DNA from: Nitrososphaeraceae archaeon
GTDB taxonomy: Archaea; Thermoproteota; Nitrososphaeria; Nitrososphaerales; Nitrososphaeraceae
Direction of reading: 5' to 3'
Length of the DNA: 5,266 nucleotides
Assembly (NCBI GenBank): GCA_025922735.1
Contig: JAICHI010000101.1
Coordinates: forward strand, 1 to 5,266
How positions within the stretch are numbered: position 1 is the stretch's first letter; every line of letters starts with the position of its first letter. The translations under genes were made by a program, and so were the position numbers. The notes under the pieces were generated by a model that ran no database searches, was not told the DNA's origin, and saw only the letters and a program-made list of their open reading frames with translations. Shown piece by piece: positions 5,198 to 5,266 of this stretch.

Positions 5198-5266
5198 TCA
5201 GCCAGAAAAGGTGTAATCTAACATTTTCCTCACAACCTTCACCACGTCATAATTCGGTATTGCAAA
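5198..5266 (-). CDS. Possible C-terminal end of a gene entering from the right edge
   Basis: On the minus strand one frame is open from the window edge for 22 codons and ends at TGA (5200-5198), giving a tail FAIPNYDVVKVVRKMLDYTF and two more residues; the other two minus frames hit stops quickly. Composition is protein-like (alternating hydrophobic and charged, helix VVKVVRKMLDY). It would be convergent with the small gene, 22 nt apart, in line with the convergent packing elsewhere in the window. The fragment is too short to name a family or exclude chance. Confidence 0.4.
   Translation of the reverse strand, partial: FAIPNYDVVKVVRKMLDYTFSG

Noticed and set aside
5039..5221. 60-codon + strand frame overlapping the small gene.
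   Set aside because: It is out of frame with a better-supported ORF and shows no protein-like features of its own.

Overview
The window looks like a compact chromosomal segment of a TACK archaeon, most probably Nitrososphaerota (Thaumarchaeota). The reasons are: an archaeal and eukaryotic-type ribosomal protein eS26, which among archaea is known from TACK and Asgard lineages; an archaeal-type CDP-alcohol phosphatidyltransferase tail; TATA-like boxes placed for short-leader or leaderless transcripts; and a CTP synthase ribosome binding site that matches the conserved archaeal 16S 3' end. The lineage is inferred from gene style only; no rRNA is present. I see no mobile element, CRISPR array, tRNA or rRNA.

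Layout. (1) 1-252 (+): C-terminal end of a membrane CDP-alcohol phosphatidyltransferase, convergent with and overlapping by 14 nt (2) rps26e at 239-526 (-). (3) About 590 bp (527-1119) without a convincing protein gene lies between the divergent rps26e and the sugar-kinase gene. It holds a good TATA box for rps26e, a long imperfect inverted repeat (1011-1079) ending in a T-run, a smaller inverted repeat just upstream of it, and a TATA-like stretch for the kinase. (4) 1120-2031 (+): PfkB/ribokinase-family kinase. (5) 2074-3081 (+): NAD kinase with a C-terminal winged-helix domain and altered active-site motifs. (6) 3078-4706 (-): full-length CTP synthase (pyrG), convergent with NAD kinase, the stop codons overlapping inside a 10-bp palindrome. 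(7) 4707-4794: divergent promoter region with a symmetric AT-rich element. (8) 4795-5175 (+): small unrecognised protein. (9) 5198-5266 (-): possible C-terminal end of another gene running in from the right edge.

The recognisable genes are housekeeping: lipid headgroup transfer, a ribosomal protein, NADP+ supply, CTP supply and a small-molecule kinase. The kinase and NAD kinase genes are 42 nt apart and may be co-transcribed. CTP is the activating nucleotide for CDP-alcohol lipids, so pyrG and the left-hand gene share a metabolic theme, but they are not in one operon. The points most worth following up are the NAD kinase-winged helix fusion with its changed GGDGT motif, the structured long intergenic region, and the extended Shine-Dalgarno of pyrG. 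No clearly new multi-gene system is visible.
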